Of a stretch of 64,000 nt of DNA, positions 1-8,161 are shown piece after piece. The notes beneath the pieces were generated by a model that saw only the letters and a program-made list of their open reading frames with translations, ran no database searches and had not been told where the DNA came from. Source of the DNA: Hyphomicrobiales bacterium (GTDB lineage: Bacteria; Pseudomonadota; Alphaproteobacteria; Rhizobiales; Xanthobacteraceae); assembly GCA_021732215.1 (NCBI GenBank), contig JAKFVL010000006.1, positions 248,001 through 312,000 of the forward strand. Reading direction: 5' to 3'. The position numbers were made by a program, and so were the translations under genes. Numbering within the stretch: position 1 is the first letter of the stretch; every line of letters begins with the position of its first letter.

Positions 1-729
1 GCGGTCGACGGCGTGAAACTCACGGTGCGCAAGGGTGAGACCCTTGGCGTCGTCGGCGAATCCGGCTCGGGCAAGACCACGCTCGGACTGGCGTTGCTGC
101 GGCTGATTTCGTCGCAGGGGCCGATCGTGTTCCTCGGCAAGGATATTCAGGGGCTGCGTTTCAAGGAGATGCGGCCGTTCCGCCGCGATATGCAGATCGT
201 GTTTCAGGATCCGTATGGCGCGCTCAGTCCGCGCATGTCCGTCAGCGATATCATTGCCGAGGGATTGGGCGTGCATCAGCCGTCGTTGACCGATAGCCAG
301 CGCGAAGATCGCGTGATCAAGGCATTGCGCGATGTCGGCCTCGATCCAGAAACCCGTTTCCGCTATCCGCACGAATTTTCGGGCGGCCAGCGCCAGCGCA
401 TCAGCATCGCGCGTGCGGTCGTGCTGGAGCCGGACTTTGTCGTGCTCGACGAGCCGACCAGCGCGCTCGATATGCTGTTTCAAGCCCAGATGGTCGATCT
501 GCTGCGCGAACTGCAGCGCAAACGCGATCTGACCTACATGTTCATTTCACACGACCTGCGCGTCGTGGCCTCGCTCGCAAGCCATCTGATCGTGATGCGT
601 CACGGCAAGGTCGTGGAAGAAGGGCCTGCGTCCGAGTTGTTCAAGAACCCGAAGTCGGATTATACGCGCGCCCTGTTCGCGGCTGCGTTCCGGTTAGAGA
701 CCTCCGCGTCCGGTGCGGTCGCGCAATAA
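1..729 (+). CDS. ABC transporter ATP-binding protein, peptide/microcin C type (5' truncated)
   Basis: C-terminal nucleotide-binding domain of an ABC importer ATPase; the open frame runs off the left edge, so the true start lies outside the window. Visible residues 19-27 are a Walker A (GESGSGKTT). A Q-loop (VFQDPYGALSP), the signature FSGGQRQR, Walker B (FVVLDEPTSALD) and the H-switch (ISHDLRVV) follow in order. The QDPYGALSPRM stretch and the short tail after the H-switch are typical of the oligopeptide/dipeptide group, including the second domain of YejF-type fused ATPases. Energises uptake of peptides or related solutes at the inner membrane. Whether it is a fused YejF or a single-domain DppF cannot be decided here. 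Confidence 0.85.
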   Translation, partial: AVDGVKLTVRKGETLGVVGESGSGKTTLGLALLRLISSQGPIVFLGKDIQGLRFKEMRPFRRDMQIVFQDPYGALSPRMSVSDIIAEGLGVHQPSLTDSQREDRVIKALRDVGLDPETRFRYPHEFSGGQRQRISIARAVVLEPDFVVLDEPTSALDMLFQAQMVDLLRELQRKRDLTYMFISHDLRVVASLASHLIVMRHGKVVEEGPASELFKNPKSDYTRALFAAAFRLETSASGAVAQ

Positions 730-735
730 CGGCGC

Positions 736-1593
736 CTATCTCAATCGCTTGATGCTTGTGACGTCGCTTCCGGTTGCCTTGATCCTCGCAATCGCCTCGC
801 TTACCGGTTCGATAGCGGTCGCCATGTGATGGGCGTTTGCATGAACGATCGTATCAGCGTCGCGCGCGATGGCGACATGACCTTTCCAGAAAATCAAATC
901 GCCTCGCTTGAGCGTTTGCCATTGCGATGGCGGCAGCGCTTCACCAAGTCCATTCTCCTGCATATCGCTGTCGCGAGGAGCAGCCTTTCCGCACGCTGCC
1001 AATGAGATTTGGACGAGCCCGGAACAGTCGATGCCGAGCGCAGTCTTGCCACCCCAGAGATATGGCGTCGTGGCAAACTTTTCCGCGACAGTGACGAAAT
1101 CGTCCGCGACAGAATTCAGCGAGACCACATGTCGTGCCGGAAGATAAAGTCCATCTCGCGTTATGGCGAATGCGCCCTCTTCATGCTCGATTGCCACCTT
1201 GGCGCCGAGAGGAAGGGTGTCGCGCGGCGGCAGCTTGATCGACGGCCCGGAAAAAGCAAACGTCCGCGGCGTATCGACTTTGTGCGTGGCTGCGGCCGCC
1301 GACTTCAACAGTGCGCGATCCGGAATCCAGCCGACATAGCCGTCGTCCGCGAGTTGTCCCCAGGCCCAGCCTTCGTCATTGATCTCATAAATGGTGATTC
1401 GCTCGCCTTTCAGCGCTTGCGTGTCCAGCGGCGAGGCGGCGGAAGGCTCGCGGTGCAATGGAGCTACACCGTCAGCCACAAAGTAGTCTGTCCCACTCAC
1501 ATAACGCGCCGCGCTCACTACACCTTCGAGATGCCTGGCTGCAAGGTCGGGCCGGGCGGGAGTCAGTCTCGGATCGTGTTTTGAATCAGCCAT
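736..1593 (-). CDS. NlpC/P60 family cell-wall peptidase with SH3-like domain
   Basis: Predicted gamma-D-glutamyl-diamino-acid endopeptidase of the NlpC/P60 family, 285 aa. Residues about 25-155 look like SH3b-type repeats. The C-terminal catalytic domain shows the Cys nucleophile in GIDCSGL (C190), a His in KGHVAI (H239) and a further His in IVHANAHH (H251). No signal peptide is apparent, so it may act on cytoplasmic or recycled muropeptides. The start is ATG at 1593, overlapping the aminopeptidase stop by 8 bases (ATGGCTGA), which indicates translational coupling. A longer in-frame extension exists but runs through the aminopeptidase gene and is rejected. Confidence 0.9.
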   Translation of the reverse strand: MADSKHDPRLTPARPDLAARHLEGVVSAARYVSGTDYFVADGVAPLHREPSAASPLDTQALKGERITIYEINDEGWAWGQLADDGYVGWIPDRALLKSAAAATHKVDTPRTFAFSGPSIKLPPRDTLPLGAKVAIEHEEGAFAITRDGLYLPARHVVSLNSVADDFVTVAEKFATTPYLWGGKTALGIDCSGLVQISLAACGKAAPRDSDMQENGLGEALPPSQWQTLKRGDLIFWKGHVAIARDADTIVHANAHHMATAIEPVSEAIARIKATGSDVTSIKRLR

Positions 1594-2962
1594 ATCGTTC
1601 GCCGAGCAGCTTGTAGAGCGCGCGTGCGGCCTGGCACTCACCGCCTTCCGGGCGCGCGGGTTTGGCCGATGGTGTCCAGCCGTAGATGTCGATATGCAGC
1701 CAGTTCGTTGTCGGCTCGACGAACCGCTGCAGGAACAGGGCGCAGGTGATCGAGCCGGCAAATGTGCCGCCCGGGGCATTGTTGATATCCGCCGTTTTGG
1801 AATCGAGCCAGGAATCGTAAGGCGCCCACAGCGGCATGCGCCACAGTGGATCGTTCTCTGCGCGCGCGCAGCGTGCGACGTCGTCGGCCAAGGAATCGTC
1901 TCTGGTGTAGAACGGCGGCAGATCCGGCCCCAATGCGACACGCGCCGCGCCCGTAAGTGTTCCCAGATTGATCAGGAGATCGGGCTTTTCTTCTTCCGCA
2001 AGCGCGAGAGCGTCTGCCAGAACGAGGCGGCCTTCCGCGTCGGTGTTGCCTATCTCAACGGAGGGACCCTTGCGGGATCTGAAGATGTCGAGCGGGCGGA
2101 ACGCATTTCCGGCAACTGAATTTTCAACCGCGGGGATCAGGACGCGAAGGCGTACTTTGAGTTTCGCGTCCATGATCATCTGCGCCAATGCGAGCACACT
2201 TGCGGCTCCGCCCATGTCCTTCTTCATAATCAGCATGCCGGCCGGTGGCTTGAGATCGACACCGCCTGTATCGAAACACACGCCCTTTCCGACCAGGGTC
2301 ACTTTCGGATGGGATGGGTCGCCCCAGGTAAAGTCGATCAGGCGCGGCGCACGTGCTGACGCCATGCCGACCGCATGGATCAGGGGAAAATTCTGCGCCA
2401 GCAGTTCGTCGCCTATGATGCAGCCGAACTTCGCGCCGAAACGGTTCGCAATCTCTTCGGCCGCTTTGGCGAGTTCTTCCGGCCCCATATCATTTGCGGG
2501 CGTGTTGATCAGATCGCGAGCCAAAGCGACGCCGGAAGCGATGCGCGAGATATCCGTGATATCGATGCTGTCTGGCGGAACGAGCTTGACCACGGGCAAC
2601 TTCGATTTGCGATAGCGCGTAAAGCGATAGCTGCCCAAGGCAAATGCAAGTGTCGCCAGCCGCGCATCATGCGGCATATTCGCGAAACGATACGTGCCCG
2701 CCGGCAGCAGCGCGGGGAGTTGGCCGGGCCGGAAGAGATCGCGCGAGGTGCTCGCATTATCTTCAAATCCGAACAGCACGCCAACGATGGCGCCATCCGT
2801 CATGGGCAATACCAAGATCTGTCCGGGCTTCGCCGCAAAGCCATTTGCCTCGGCAAACTGCCGCGCCTCCTGCGGAAGCGCTGCCTTGATATCGGGCCAG
2901 GTCGTCTCCGTCGCGAAGGTGATGGGTATCGCCGTGCCGGCAGCTTCGAACACAGGGTGCAT
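1586..2962 (-). CDS. Leucyl aminopeptidase family protein (M17)
   Basis: Cytoplasmic metallo-exopeptidase that releases N-terminal residues from peptides, 458 aa, on the short side of the family. The C-terminal catalytic domain carries the two-metal site: GKGVCFDTGG (K226, D231), MKKDMGGAA (D249) and the diagnostic NTDAEGRLVLADAL (D308, E310). The N-terminal domain (about 1-130) is diverged from PepA, and this looks like the shorter alphaproteobacterial paralogue rather than the multifunctional DNA-binding PepA. It is the first gene of a two-gene operon with the NlpC/P60 gene, joining peptide trimming with cell-wall peptide hydrolysis. Confidence 0.92.
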   Translation of the reverse strand: MHPVFEAAGTAIPITFATETTWPDIKAALPQEARQFAEANGFAAKPGQILVLPMTDGAIVGVLFGFEDNASTSRDLFRPGQLPALLPAGTYRFANMPHDARLATLAFALGSYRFTRYRKSKLPVVKLVPPDSIDITDISRIASGVALARDLINTPANDMGPEELAKAAEEIANRFGAKFGCIIGDELLAQNFPLIHAVGMASARAPRLIDFTWGDPSHPKVTLVGKGVCFDTGGVDLKPPAGMLIMKKDMGGAASVLALAQMIMDAKLKVRLRVLIPAVENSVAGNAFRPLDIFRSRKGPSVEIGNTDAEGRLVLADALALAEEEKPDLLINLGTLTGAARVALGPDLPPFYTRDDSLADDVARCARAENDPLWRMPLWAPYDSWLDSKTADINNAPGGTFAGSITCALFLQRFVEPTTNWLHIDIYGWTPSAKPARPEGGECQAARALYKLLGERYG

Positions 2963-3075
2963 GGAAATTCCAGGTGGAGCAGGAGGGATCGGACGCCGGT
3001 TAACCAGACGTTAGGGTTAACAGTCTATTGATGCCAGATCATCTCTCCGGCACTGCAAGTGTGAGATCGAGTATC

Positions 3076-3882
3076 ATGCGTGATTTGCGAAGCGTCTCCA
3101 GATTTCTGGTCTCTGCCGTCCCGGTGGTGATGTTAGCCGCCGTCCTCGGAGGATGCCAGACCGCCTTCCCCAACGTCACCGGAGCCCTCGGAGCGCGCGC
3201 GGAGGCCAGCGATTCTGCCGATCCCAAGCGCAACGTCGACAATGCCGCCGAGCGTTTTCGAGCCAACCCGCGCGATGCGCAAGCCGCGTTGAGCTACGGG
3301 CAGTCGCTGCGTGCCAACGGCCAACGCTCGCAAGCGGTCGCCGTTCTCGAGCGGGCGACCATCGCAAATCCCGGCAACAAAGCCTTGCTGGCCGCTTATG
3401 GCAGGGCGCTCGCCGATAACGGCAACCTGCAACAGGCATTCGATACGCTGGGCCGGGCGCATGCCCCGGAAGACCCTGATTGGCGCATTCTGTCGGTTCA
3501 GGGTGCGGTTCTGGATCAGCTCGGCCGCCATCCCGAAGCGCAGCGATACTACGCCAACGCCCTGAAGATCGCGCCTGAAGATCCGTCGGTGTTGTCCAAT
3601 CTTGGCTTGTCTTACGTTTTGTCGAAGAAGCCGCAGAAGGCGGAGGAAGTCTTGCGCCGGGCATACGCCGGCGGCAATATCGACCCTCGTGTTCGCCAGA
3701 ATCTCGCTCTGGCCGTGGGCCTGCAAGGGCGCTATTCGGAAGCGGAAACGATCGCCAAGGCCGATCTGCCGCCCGAAGAGGCCGCTGCCAATGTCGCTTA
3801 TCTCAAGCAGATGATGAGCGGCAATGAACCGCAGCGCCGCAACGTCGATGCCGCAGTCATACCGGACCGCAGCCGGTCCTGA
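3076..3882 (+). CDS. TPR-repeat lipoprotein, TadD-like pilus assembly factor
   Basis: Outer-membrane-associated tetratricopeptide protein, 268 aa, probably the TadD pilotin/assembly component of the tad pilus made by the neighbouring genes. From ATG 3076 it has a lipoprotein signal: basic MRDLRSVSR, a hydrophobic stretch, then lipobox LGGC with C27. Several TPR units follow between about residues 50 and 230, for example AALSYGQSLRANGQRSQAVA. An in-frame start at 3028 would bury the signal peptide behind 16 extra residues, so 3076 is preferred, although the ribosome binding site is weak. It is transcribed away from the aminopeptidase operon and converges on the TadG-like gene. Confidence 0.82.
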   Translation: MRDLRSVSRFLVSAVPVVMLAAVLGGCQTAFPNVTGALGARAEASDSADPKRNVDNAAERFRANPRDAQAALSYGQSLRANGQRSQAVAVLERATIANPGNKALLAAYGRALADNGNLQQAFDTLGRAHAPEDPDWRILSVQGAVLDQLGRHPEAQRYYANALKIAPEDPSVLSNLGLSYVLSKKPQKAEEVLRRAYAGGNIDPRVRQNLALAVGLQGRYSEAETIAKADLPPEEAAANVAYLKQMMSGNEPQRRNVDAAVIPDRSRS

Positions 3883-3942
3883 CGGCAGACACTTTCACCG
3901 GTCGTTACGCGGCGATACTTCTGCCCGCATACCGCTATTGGA

Positions 3943-4518
3943 TCACGGGCACGAAGATGTGCCGTACAGCACGCAGTTAGACTGGCGCGGGCGCGTGAAA
4001 AACTGCTCGTTGAGATTGATGCCGGCGGACGCGATCACCCAGCCGATGGACGACTTGTAGGTGTAGCTGACCTCGCTCCAGATCAGATAGGTATTCGGCA
4101 CAGCAAGACTGGACGGAATCGTTACGGTCGAGTTGACGGGGCGCGCTGTAGCGTTCGCATTTGCCTTGCTCCAGGCGACGGTCGCCTGTCCGGATCCGTT
4201 GATCTTAACCTCGGAGACGACACTCTTGATCGTCGAAGTGTTGAACGGCGACATGACGTTCGAAATCGCAGCGAAAGAATCGGTAATTTCCGTATCGGTA
4301 ATCGACGAGGCCTGCGAAATGACGTCGGAAATCGCACGTGCCGTGAGCGTCACCTTGCGATCGGCTGCGACTCCAGTCGTGACTTCAACCAGCCCGAAAA
4401 GGAGCGTCAGCATCAGCGGCAGGATGAAGGCGAATTCCACGGCAGACGCGCCCCGCGCGTCGCAGCGCAGACGAAGAGCCGCTTGCTTGAGGCTGTTCAG
4501 AATGTTTGTTCGGGGCAT
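3943..4518 (-). CDS. TadG/TadE-like pseudopilin
   Basis: Small inner-membrane pseudopilin of the tad system, 191 aa. Near residues 22-50 is the TadE-like hallmark GASAVEFAFILPLMLTLLFG: a Gly-x-x-x-x-Glu class IV prepilin-like segment followed by one long hydrophobic helix. The remainder is a periplasmic domain rich in Ser/Thr and Val. Start ATG 4518 is preceded by GAGGTGATC, a good ribosome binding site, and lies 7 bases after the stop of the upstream pseudopilin gene, so the two are co-transcribed. In tad systems such proteins are processed by the prepilin peptidase and are needed for Flp pilus biogenesis. Confidence 0.85.
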   Translation of the reverse strand: MPRTNILNSLKQAALRLRCDARGASAVEFAFILPLMLTLLFGLVEVTTGVAADRKVTLTARAISDVISQASSITDTEITDSFAAISNVMSPFNTSTIKSVVSEVKINGSGQATVAWSKANANATARPVNSTVTIPSSLAVPNTYLIWSEVSYTYKSSIGWVIASAGINLNEQFFTRPRQSNCVLYGTSSCP

Positions 4519-4525
4519 GATCACC

Positions 4526-5077
4526 TCAAGGCTCAATGCGGAATATCGCGGTCGAAGAGAGCAAGCGCTTGTTGCATTTGCTGCCGTCGGTATTGTTGCC
4601 GCCGATGTAGTATCCGAGGCCCGTGACGTACAGGGGCCATTGATAAAACGCCCGAATAGCCATGACTTCGCCATTGGTTCCGATTGAGAAACTAGTCGAC
4701 TGTGTGGGTGTGCAGGAGTCTATCGTCTTGGCGAGATTCACGCTGCCGAAATTCGGATACTTCTTGGCTTCTACGACTATCTTGTTGCAATCGAATAGCG
4801 CACTTGTTTTGTTGCAGACATCCGTCTGGAATTGCGCTTGCGTTTTGTTTGCCGCCGTCGTCTGGCTGGTCAGAACGAGACGCGCGTTGTCGTGCAAGGC
4901 GGTTTCAAGCACCTGACCGGCGACGAAAACAAGAGCGGTTTCCAGAATCGCAAAGATCAACGCAAAGAAAAGCGGAGCGATGAGCGCGAACTGAATGGCC
5001 ACATTGCCTTTGCGATTCTCAGCAAAGCGCCGGAAGATGCGTGATCCAGGCTGCATTTGTGGCGATCGAGAAGACAT
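4526..5077 (-). CDS. TadE-like pseudopilin
   Basis: Second pseudopilin, 183 aa. After a basic N-terminus it shows KGNVAIQFALIAPLFFAL at about residues 23-40, the TadE-type membrane segment. Gln replaces the usual Glu at the +5-like position, which could change processing or assembly. The C-terminal part is a periplasmic domain with several Cys residues that could pair. Start ATG 5077 follows AGGA at 8 bases; an in-frame upstream ATG at 5113 lacks this. It forms an operon with the downstream TadG-like gene. Confidence 0.83.
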   Translation of the reverse strand: MSSRSPQMQPGSRIFRRFAENRKGNVAIQFALIAPLFFALIFAILETALVFVAGQVLETALHDNARLVLTSQTTAANKTQAQFQTDVCNKTSALFDCNKIVVEAKKYPNFGSVNLAKTIDSCTPTQSTSFSIGTNGEVMAIRAFYQWPLYVTGLGYYIGGNNTDGSKCNKRLLSSTAIFRIEP

Positions 5078-5167
5078 CGGGAAATCCTGACGGTCGGGAG
5101 AACGATCTACCATCCAGACTAAATGAAACTGATTGTTAAATTGTTGCCCCCGTTCAGGACAAAGCGG

Positions 5168-5187
5168 CGGCGGCCATTAAGCCGCCG
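5168..5187 (-). terminator. Hairpin after the stand-alone pilus N-domain gene
   Basis: CGGCGGC and GCCGCCG form a 7-bp stem around a 6-base loop about 30 bases beyond the stop of the 5220-5723 gene on the minus strand. The following minus-strand tract (GCTTTG) is only weakly T-rich, so this is a possible rather than a clear intrinsic terminator. Confidence 0.35.
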
Positions 5188-5219
5188 TTAACCGGTCAAT
5201 CAGAGCGGATTGCTGCCGG

Positions 5220-5723
5220 TCAGCGCCGTCCGGCATTCGCTATGGCTGCGCCAGAACTTGCGGCGGCGGCGCGTTGATTCAGGTTTCCGCCCTGCGCGAT
5301 CGTTGCATCGAAGTAGGTCGGGCCGTCGCCAAGTGTAACGCGGCGCTGGCATGTCGGCGTGCAGCTGTAAGTTTCGCGTTCGAGTCCGCGATAGACCGTG
5401 ACCAGCTTGTGGGTCGGTCCTTCGACCTGAATGGACCTTTCCTCGATGATACCGCCGGACCGGTCCATGGCGATCATGTTGGTCGAACCGTAGCCCTTGC
5501 CGGTCACGACCACCGATCCGCCCGGTTGCAGCGTGACATCCGCAATCAGCGGATTGCCGACCACGATGGTTGAGACATTCTCAGGGATTTTTACGAGCTT
5601 GGCCTGATCAACGACGATGCTGACCGGTTCGTTGCTTTGTGCCTGAAGCTGGGCTGTGCAGGCCACCAAAGCGACCAGAACCAGACAGGCGCGCATGCTC
5701 TCGCGCGTGATAACGGCTGACAT
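5220..5723 (-). CDS. Stand-alone secretin N-terminal-domain protein (pilus assembly)
   Basis: Predicted exported protein of 167 aa: signal peptide (MRACLVLVALVAC...LQAQ) and then the domain found at the N-terminus of CpaC/RcpA secretins. Visible landmarks are IVVDQAKLVKIPENVSTIVVGNP, split here as residues of the beta-sandwich start, and TGKGYGSTNMIAMD. The secretin at 8162-9601 has the same arrangement (VIDLPRDIKDVLVADPK and GQTNIVFFD), so this gene is a paralogue of only that domain, with no channel region. CTPTCQRR later gives two close Cys residues. Start ATG 5723 has GGAG 6 bases upstream. It may interact with the secretin ring; the function is inferred. Confidence 0.75.
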   Translation of the reverse strand: MSAVITRESMRACLVLVALVACTAQLQAQSNEPVSIVVDQAKLVKIPENVSTIVVGNPLIADVTLQPGGSVVVTGKGYGSTNMIAMDRSGGIIEERSIQVEGPTHKLVTVYRGLERETYSCTPTCQRRVTLGDGPTYFDATIAQGGNLNQRAAAASSGAAIANAGRR

Positions 5724-5893
5724 ACTATACTCCGGGACGTTTACAGGCCGGCAAATGCGATACGCAGCGAAACCGGCGCCCGACATGACAAACATGCCGT
5801 TAATTGATGAAGGAACTGCAAACGCCGCAAGCCGGGCAGGATGCGGATGTCCGGCATTCGAGCAAATCACTTAAGCCAGCATTTACTCTGTGT

Positions 5894-5915
5894 ATCGAGA
5901 TCGGGATATCTCGAT
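5894..5915. promoter_or_regulatory. Perfect inverted repeat in the pilin upstream region
   Basis: ATCGAGAT, a 6-base spacer, then ATCTCGAT: a perfect 8-bp inverted repeat in the 320-base divergent region between the N-domain gene and the first Flp pilin gene. It is not followed by a T tract, so an operator for a dimeric regulator is more likely than a terminator. No regulator can be named from sequence alone. Confidence 0.4.
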
Positions 5916-6043
5916 GTTTATTCAATCGAATTAACGGTGCTGCAATTTTCCGCTTTTACGGTGGCGCATGGTCACGGCGGTCGGAAAACGCCGATGAGGC
6001 CAGATAGAGTTCGACAGCCACATACTAATTAACGGAGTGATCC

Positions 6044-6217
6044 ATGAAGAATCTTATTGCCCGCTTCGTCAAGGACGAGTCCGGCGCAACTGCAATCGAA
6101 TACGCTCTGATCGCCGCCGGCATCGGCATTGCGATCATCACGGGCATCAGCGCGCTCGGCACGGCGATCAACACCAAGTTTGGTACGATCACCACTGAGC
6201 TCGGAAAGACCCAGTAA
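6044..6217 (+). CDS. Flp/Fap type IVb pilin
   Basis: Major-pilin candidate of the tad pilus, 57 aa. Residues 11-20 (DESGATAIEY) contain the class IVb prepilin processing site: cleavage after G14 gives mature ATAIEYALI with the required Glu at +5 and Tyr at +6. One hydrophobic helix (about residues 20-42) and a short polar tail follow, the usual Flp size. Start ATG 6044 is preceded by GGAGTGATCC. The gene stands alone with its own terminator 25 bases after the stop, suited to high expression relative to the assembly genes. Confidence 0.93.
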   Translation: MKNLIARFVKDESGATAIEYALIAAGIGIAIITGISALGTAINTKFGTITTELGKTQ

Positions 6218-6241
6218 GTCTTTATCACAACGAAACGGCAG

Positions 6242-6273
6242 AAAGGCTCCGGCTTGAAACCGGAGCCTTTTCT
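6242..6273 (+). terminator. Intrinsic terminator after the first Flp pilin gene
   Basis: AAAGGCTCCGG pairs perfectly with CCGGAGCCTTT across a 7-base loop and is followed by TTCTTT. A strong rho-independent terminator that ends the pilin mRNA before the second pilin and the assembly genes. Confidence 0.9.
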
Positions 6274-6518
6274 TTGAGTCTTTGTCGCCGGGGTGGGTGT
6301 TAGCGACAAGCATGGTCGCAGGAACGGCGAGTGCTACAGCGAAGAGCGAACCATGGTTGCAGGCAGAGCTCGCAATCGTATCAAATTGTATGCCTGGCGC
6401 TTTTGTTTGCGATCGCTGCGGCAGCGTTCCAGGTCTTGATGGTGTTGTGATTCCGCGGTTGCATTTCACTATTGTTCACTTTCGTGGCCTAGCTTGGGCT
6501 CCGGCTCAGGAGGTCCAA

Positions 6519-6680
6519 ATGATGCTGATCCGGAGATTCATTCGGAACGATGCTGGCGCTACCGCGATCGAGTATGCGCTGATCCTCGCCGGGATCGCCG
6601 TTGCGCTCATCGCCTCCATGCCGTTGCTCAGCGCAGCAATCAAGACTGTATTTGGAACGGTCAGTAGCAATCTGGGCTGA
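6519..6680 (+). CDS. Second Flp/Fap-type pilin
   Basis: 53-aa Flp pilin paralogue. It has the processing motif NDAGATAIEYALI (cleavage after Gly, mature +5 Glu) and a hydrophobic helix, but the helix and tail differ from the first pilin (IASMPLLSAAIKTVFG). Start ATG 6519 follows CAGGAGG at ideal spacing; upstream in-frame codons are rejected because they do not fit a leader peptide. It lies 16 bases before cpaA and is probably co-expressed with it. It may be a minor pilin or an alternative major subunit. Confidence 0.9.
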   Translation: MMLIRRFIRNDAGATAIEYALILAGIAVALIASMPLLSAAIKTVFGTVSSNLG

Positions 6681-6696
6681 CGGTCGGCGGGATCGC

Positions 6697-7221
6697 ATGT
6701 TGCTGGATATTGCACGCCTGTTTCTGTTTCCTGCCCTGGTCGCTTTCGCCGCCGCGAGCGATCTTCTGACCATGACTATTTCCAACCGTGTCTCGTTGCT
6801 GTTGGTCGCCGGGTTCCTCGGTCTTGCCGCTGTCAGCGGTATGACGATCAGCGACGTTTCTCTTCATCTCGGCGCCGGGCTTCTGGTGCTCGCTGTCGCC
6901 TTTGCCTGCTTCGCGCTTGGATGGATCGGCGGCGGTGACGCCAAGGTGGCGGCAGCCACCAGCGTCTGGTTCGGATTTCCATTCCTGATGAGTTATCTGG
7001 CGCACGCCGCGGTGTTCGGGGGCATCCTCACGATTCTGCTCATCATGTTCCGCCGCTGGCCCGTACCCTATGCGCTTGGCAACCAGACCTGGCTGCTGAG
7101 ATTGCACCACAAGGACAGCGGTGTCCCTTACGGGATCGCGCTCGCGATCGGGGCGTTGCTGATCTACCCGGACACGCCTTGGATCAAGGCTGTCGACCTG
7201 GGACGCTTTGTCGTTCACTGA
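6697..7221 (+). CDS. cpaA: Prepilin peptidase CpaA (TadV type)
   Basis: Integral-membrane aspartic protease that removes the leader from Flp prepilins and TadE/F-like pseudopilins, 174 aa. The two catalytic Asp residues are visible: D22 in AASDLLTM and D81 in the GGGD motif (IGGGDAK). About five hydrophobic segments are present. The N-terminal methylase domain of PilD enzymes is absent, as usual for CpaA/TadV. Start ATG 6697 lies inside a longer open frame that overlaps the pilin gene; the upstream part does not resemble the family. Confidence 0.92.
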   Translation: MLLDIARLFLFPALVAFAAASDLLTMTISNRVSLLLVAGFLGLAAVSGMTISDVSLHLGAGLLVLAVAFACFALGWIGGGDAKVAAATSVWFGFPFLMSYLAHAAVFGGILTILLIMFRRWPVPYALGNQTWLLRLHHKDSGVPYGIALAIGALLIYPDTPWIKAVDLGRFVVH

Positions 7222-7237
7222 ATGAGTCCGGAAAGGT

Positions 7238-7273
7238 CTCATTAACGCGATTTAGATACGCCTCATTAACCAT
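7238..7273 (+). promoter_or_regulatory. Repeated CTCATTAAC with a CtrA-like TTAACCAT box upstream of cpaB
   Basis: CTCATTAAC occurs twice with a 24-base period, and the second copy continues as TTAACCAT, the half-site consensus known for the alphaproteobacterial cell-cycle regulator CtrA. The position, 75-110 bases before cpaB, suits a regulatory site. CtrA control of flp/cpa genes is known in Caulobacter; its use here is inference. Confidence 0.4.
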
Positions 7274-7347
7274 GCTTTGACGATTAGCTGGTCAAATCCG
7301 GATCACAGCGACGGGTCCGTCGCGGCGTGATGTGGAAAGTGAAGCGT

Positions 7348-8118
7348 ATGAATACCGCGCGTATTGTCGTCCTGACCATTGCGATCGTTGCAGGTGGGAT
7401 CGCCGCGTACCTTGCAAGCGGCTCAGATCCCACGCCCGTCGTCGATCGAACGCCAAAACTCGAAACTGTCGATGTTCTCGTCGCCAAGAACGAAATCCCG
7501 ATGGGTCATGCGGTGTCGGCGGAAGATCTGCAATGGCAGACCTGGCCGGCGGCCAGCGCCAGCGACAATTTTCTGCGAAAAGACAAGCAACCCGACGCTA
7601 CCGCGCAAACTGTGGGTTCGATTGCGCGCTTTCCGTTCATCGCAGGCGAGCCGATCCGCGAACAGAAGCTCGTCAAGGGCAATGGCTCCGGGTTCATGGC
7701 GGCTATCCTGCCATCCGGAGCGCGCGCAATTTCGACGGAAATATCGCCGGAAACGGGTGCGGGTGGCTTCATTCTGCCGAACGACCGCGTCGATGTGATC
7801 TTGACCCGGCGCGAACAGGTCGCGAACCAGGCCGACAGCATCAGTGCCGAAATCATTCTCAGCAACGTTCGCGTTCTCGCTATCGATCAGACGGTCGAAG
7901 ACAAGGGCGGTCAGAAGGTCGTCGTCGGCAAGACGGCGACGCTCGAACTGAAGCCGGATCAGTCCGAAGTGCTGGCGCGCGCCAGACAAACCGGAACGCT
8001 GACGCTGGCGCTGCGTAGCCTGGTCGATGCCGGCGCAACGGAAAATCGTGAGGCAAGGCGCGACAGCATCAACATCGTCCGGTTTGGCGTTTCGACGCCT
8101 GCGACAATTCAGAAGTGA
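7348..8118 (+). CDS. cpaB: Flp pilus assembly protein CpaB (RcpC)
   Basis: Periplasmic component of the tad outer-membrane complex, 256 aa, anchored by an N-terminal helix (about 5-24, IVVLTIAIVAGGIAAYLA). Residues about 45-110 form the SAF-like beta-clip domain (VLVAKNEIPMGHAVSAEDL), followed by the RcpC/CpaB domain with FILPNDRVDVILTRR. Start ATG 7348 (MNTARIVV) is chosen over GTG/ATG seven codons earlier because it begins the membrane anchor and is preceded by GGAAAG. First gene of the cpaBCDEF-tadBC operon. Confidence 0.92.
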   Translation: MNTARIVVLTIAIVAGGIAAYLASGSDPTPVVDRTPKLETVDVLVAKNEIPMGHAVSAEDLQWQTWPAASASDNFLRKDKQPDATAQTVGSIARFPFIAGEPIREQKLVKGNGSGFMAAILPSGARAISTEISPETGAGGFILPNDRVDVILTRREQVANQADSISAEIILSNVRVLAIDQTVEDKGGQKVVVGKTATLELKPDQSEVLARARQTGTLTLALRSLVDAGATENREARRDSINIVRFGVSTPATIQK

Positions 8119-8161
8119 TTGAGGGGAAGTGAAGATGAGTTGCAACCGGCAGGGAGGATCG

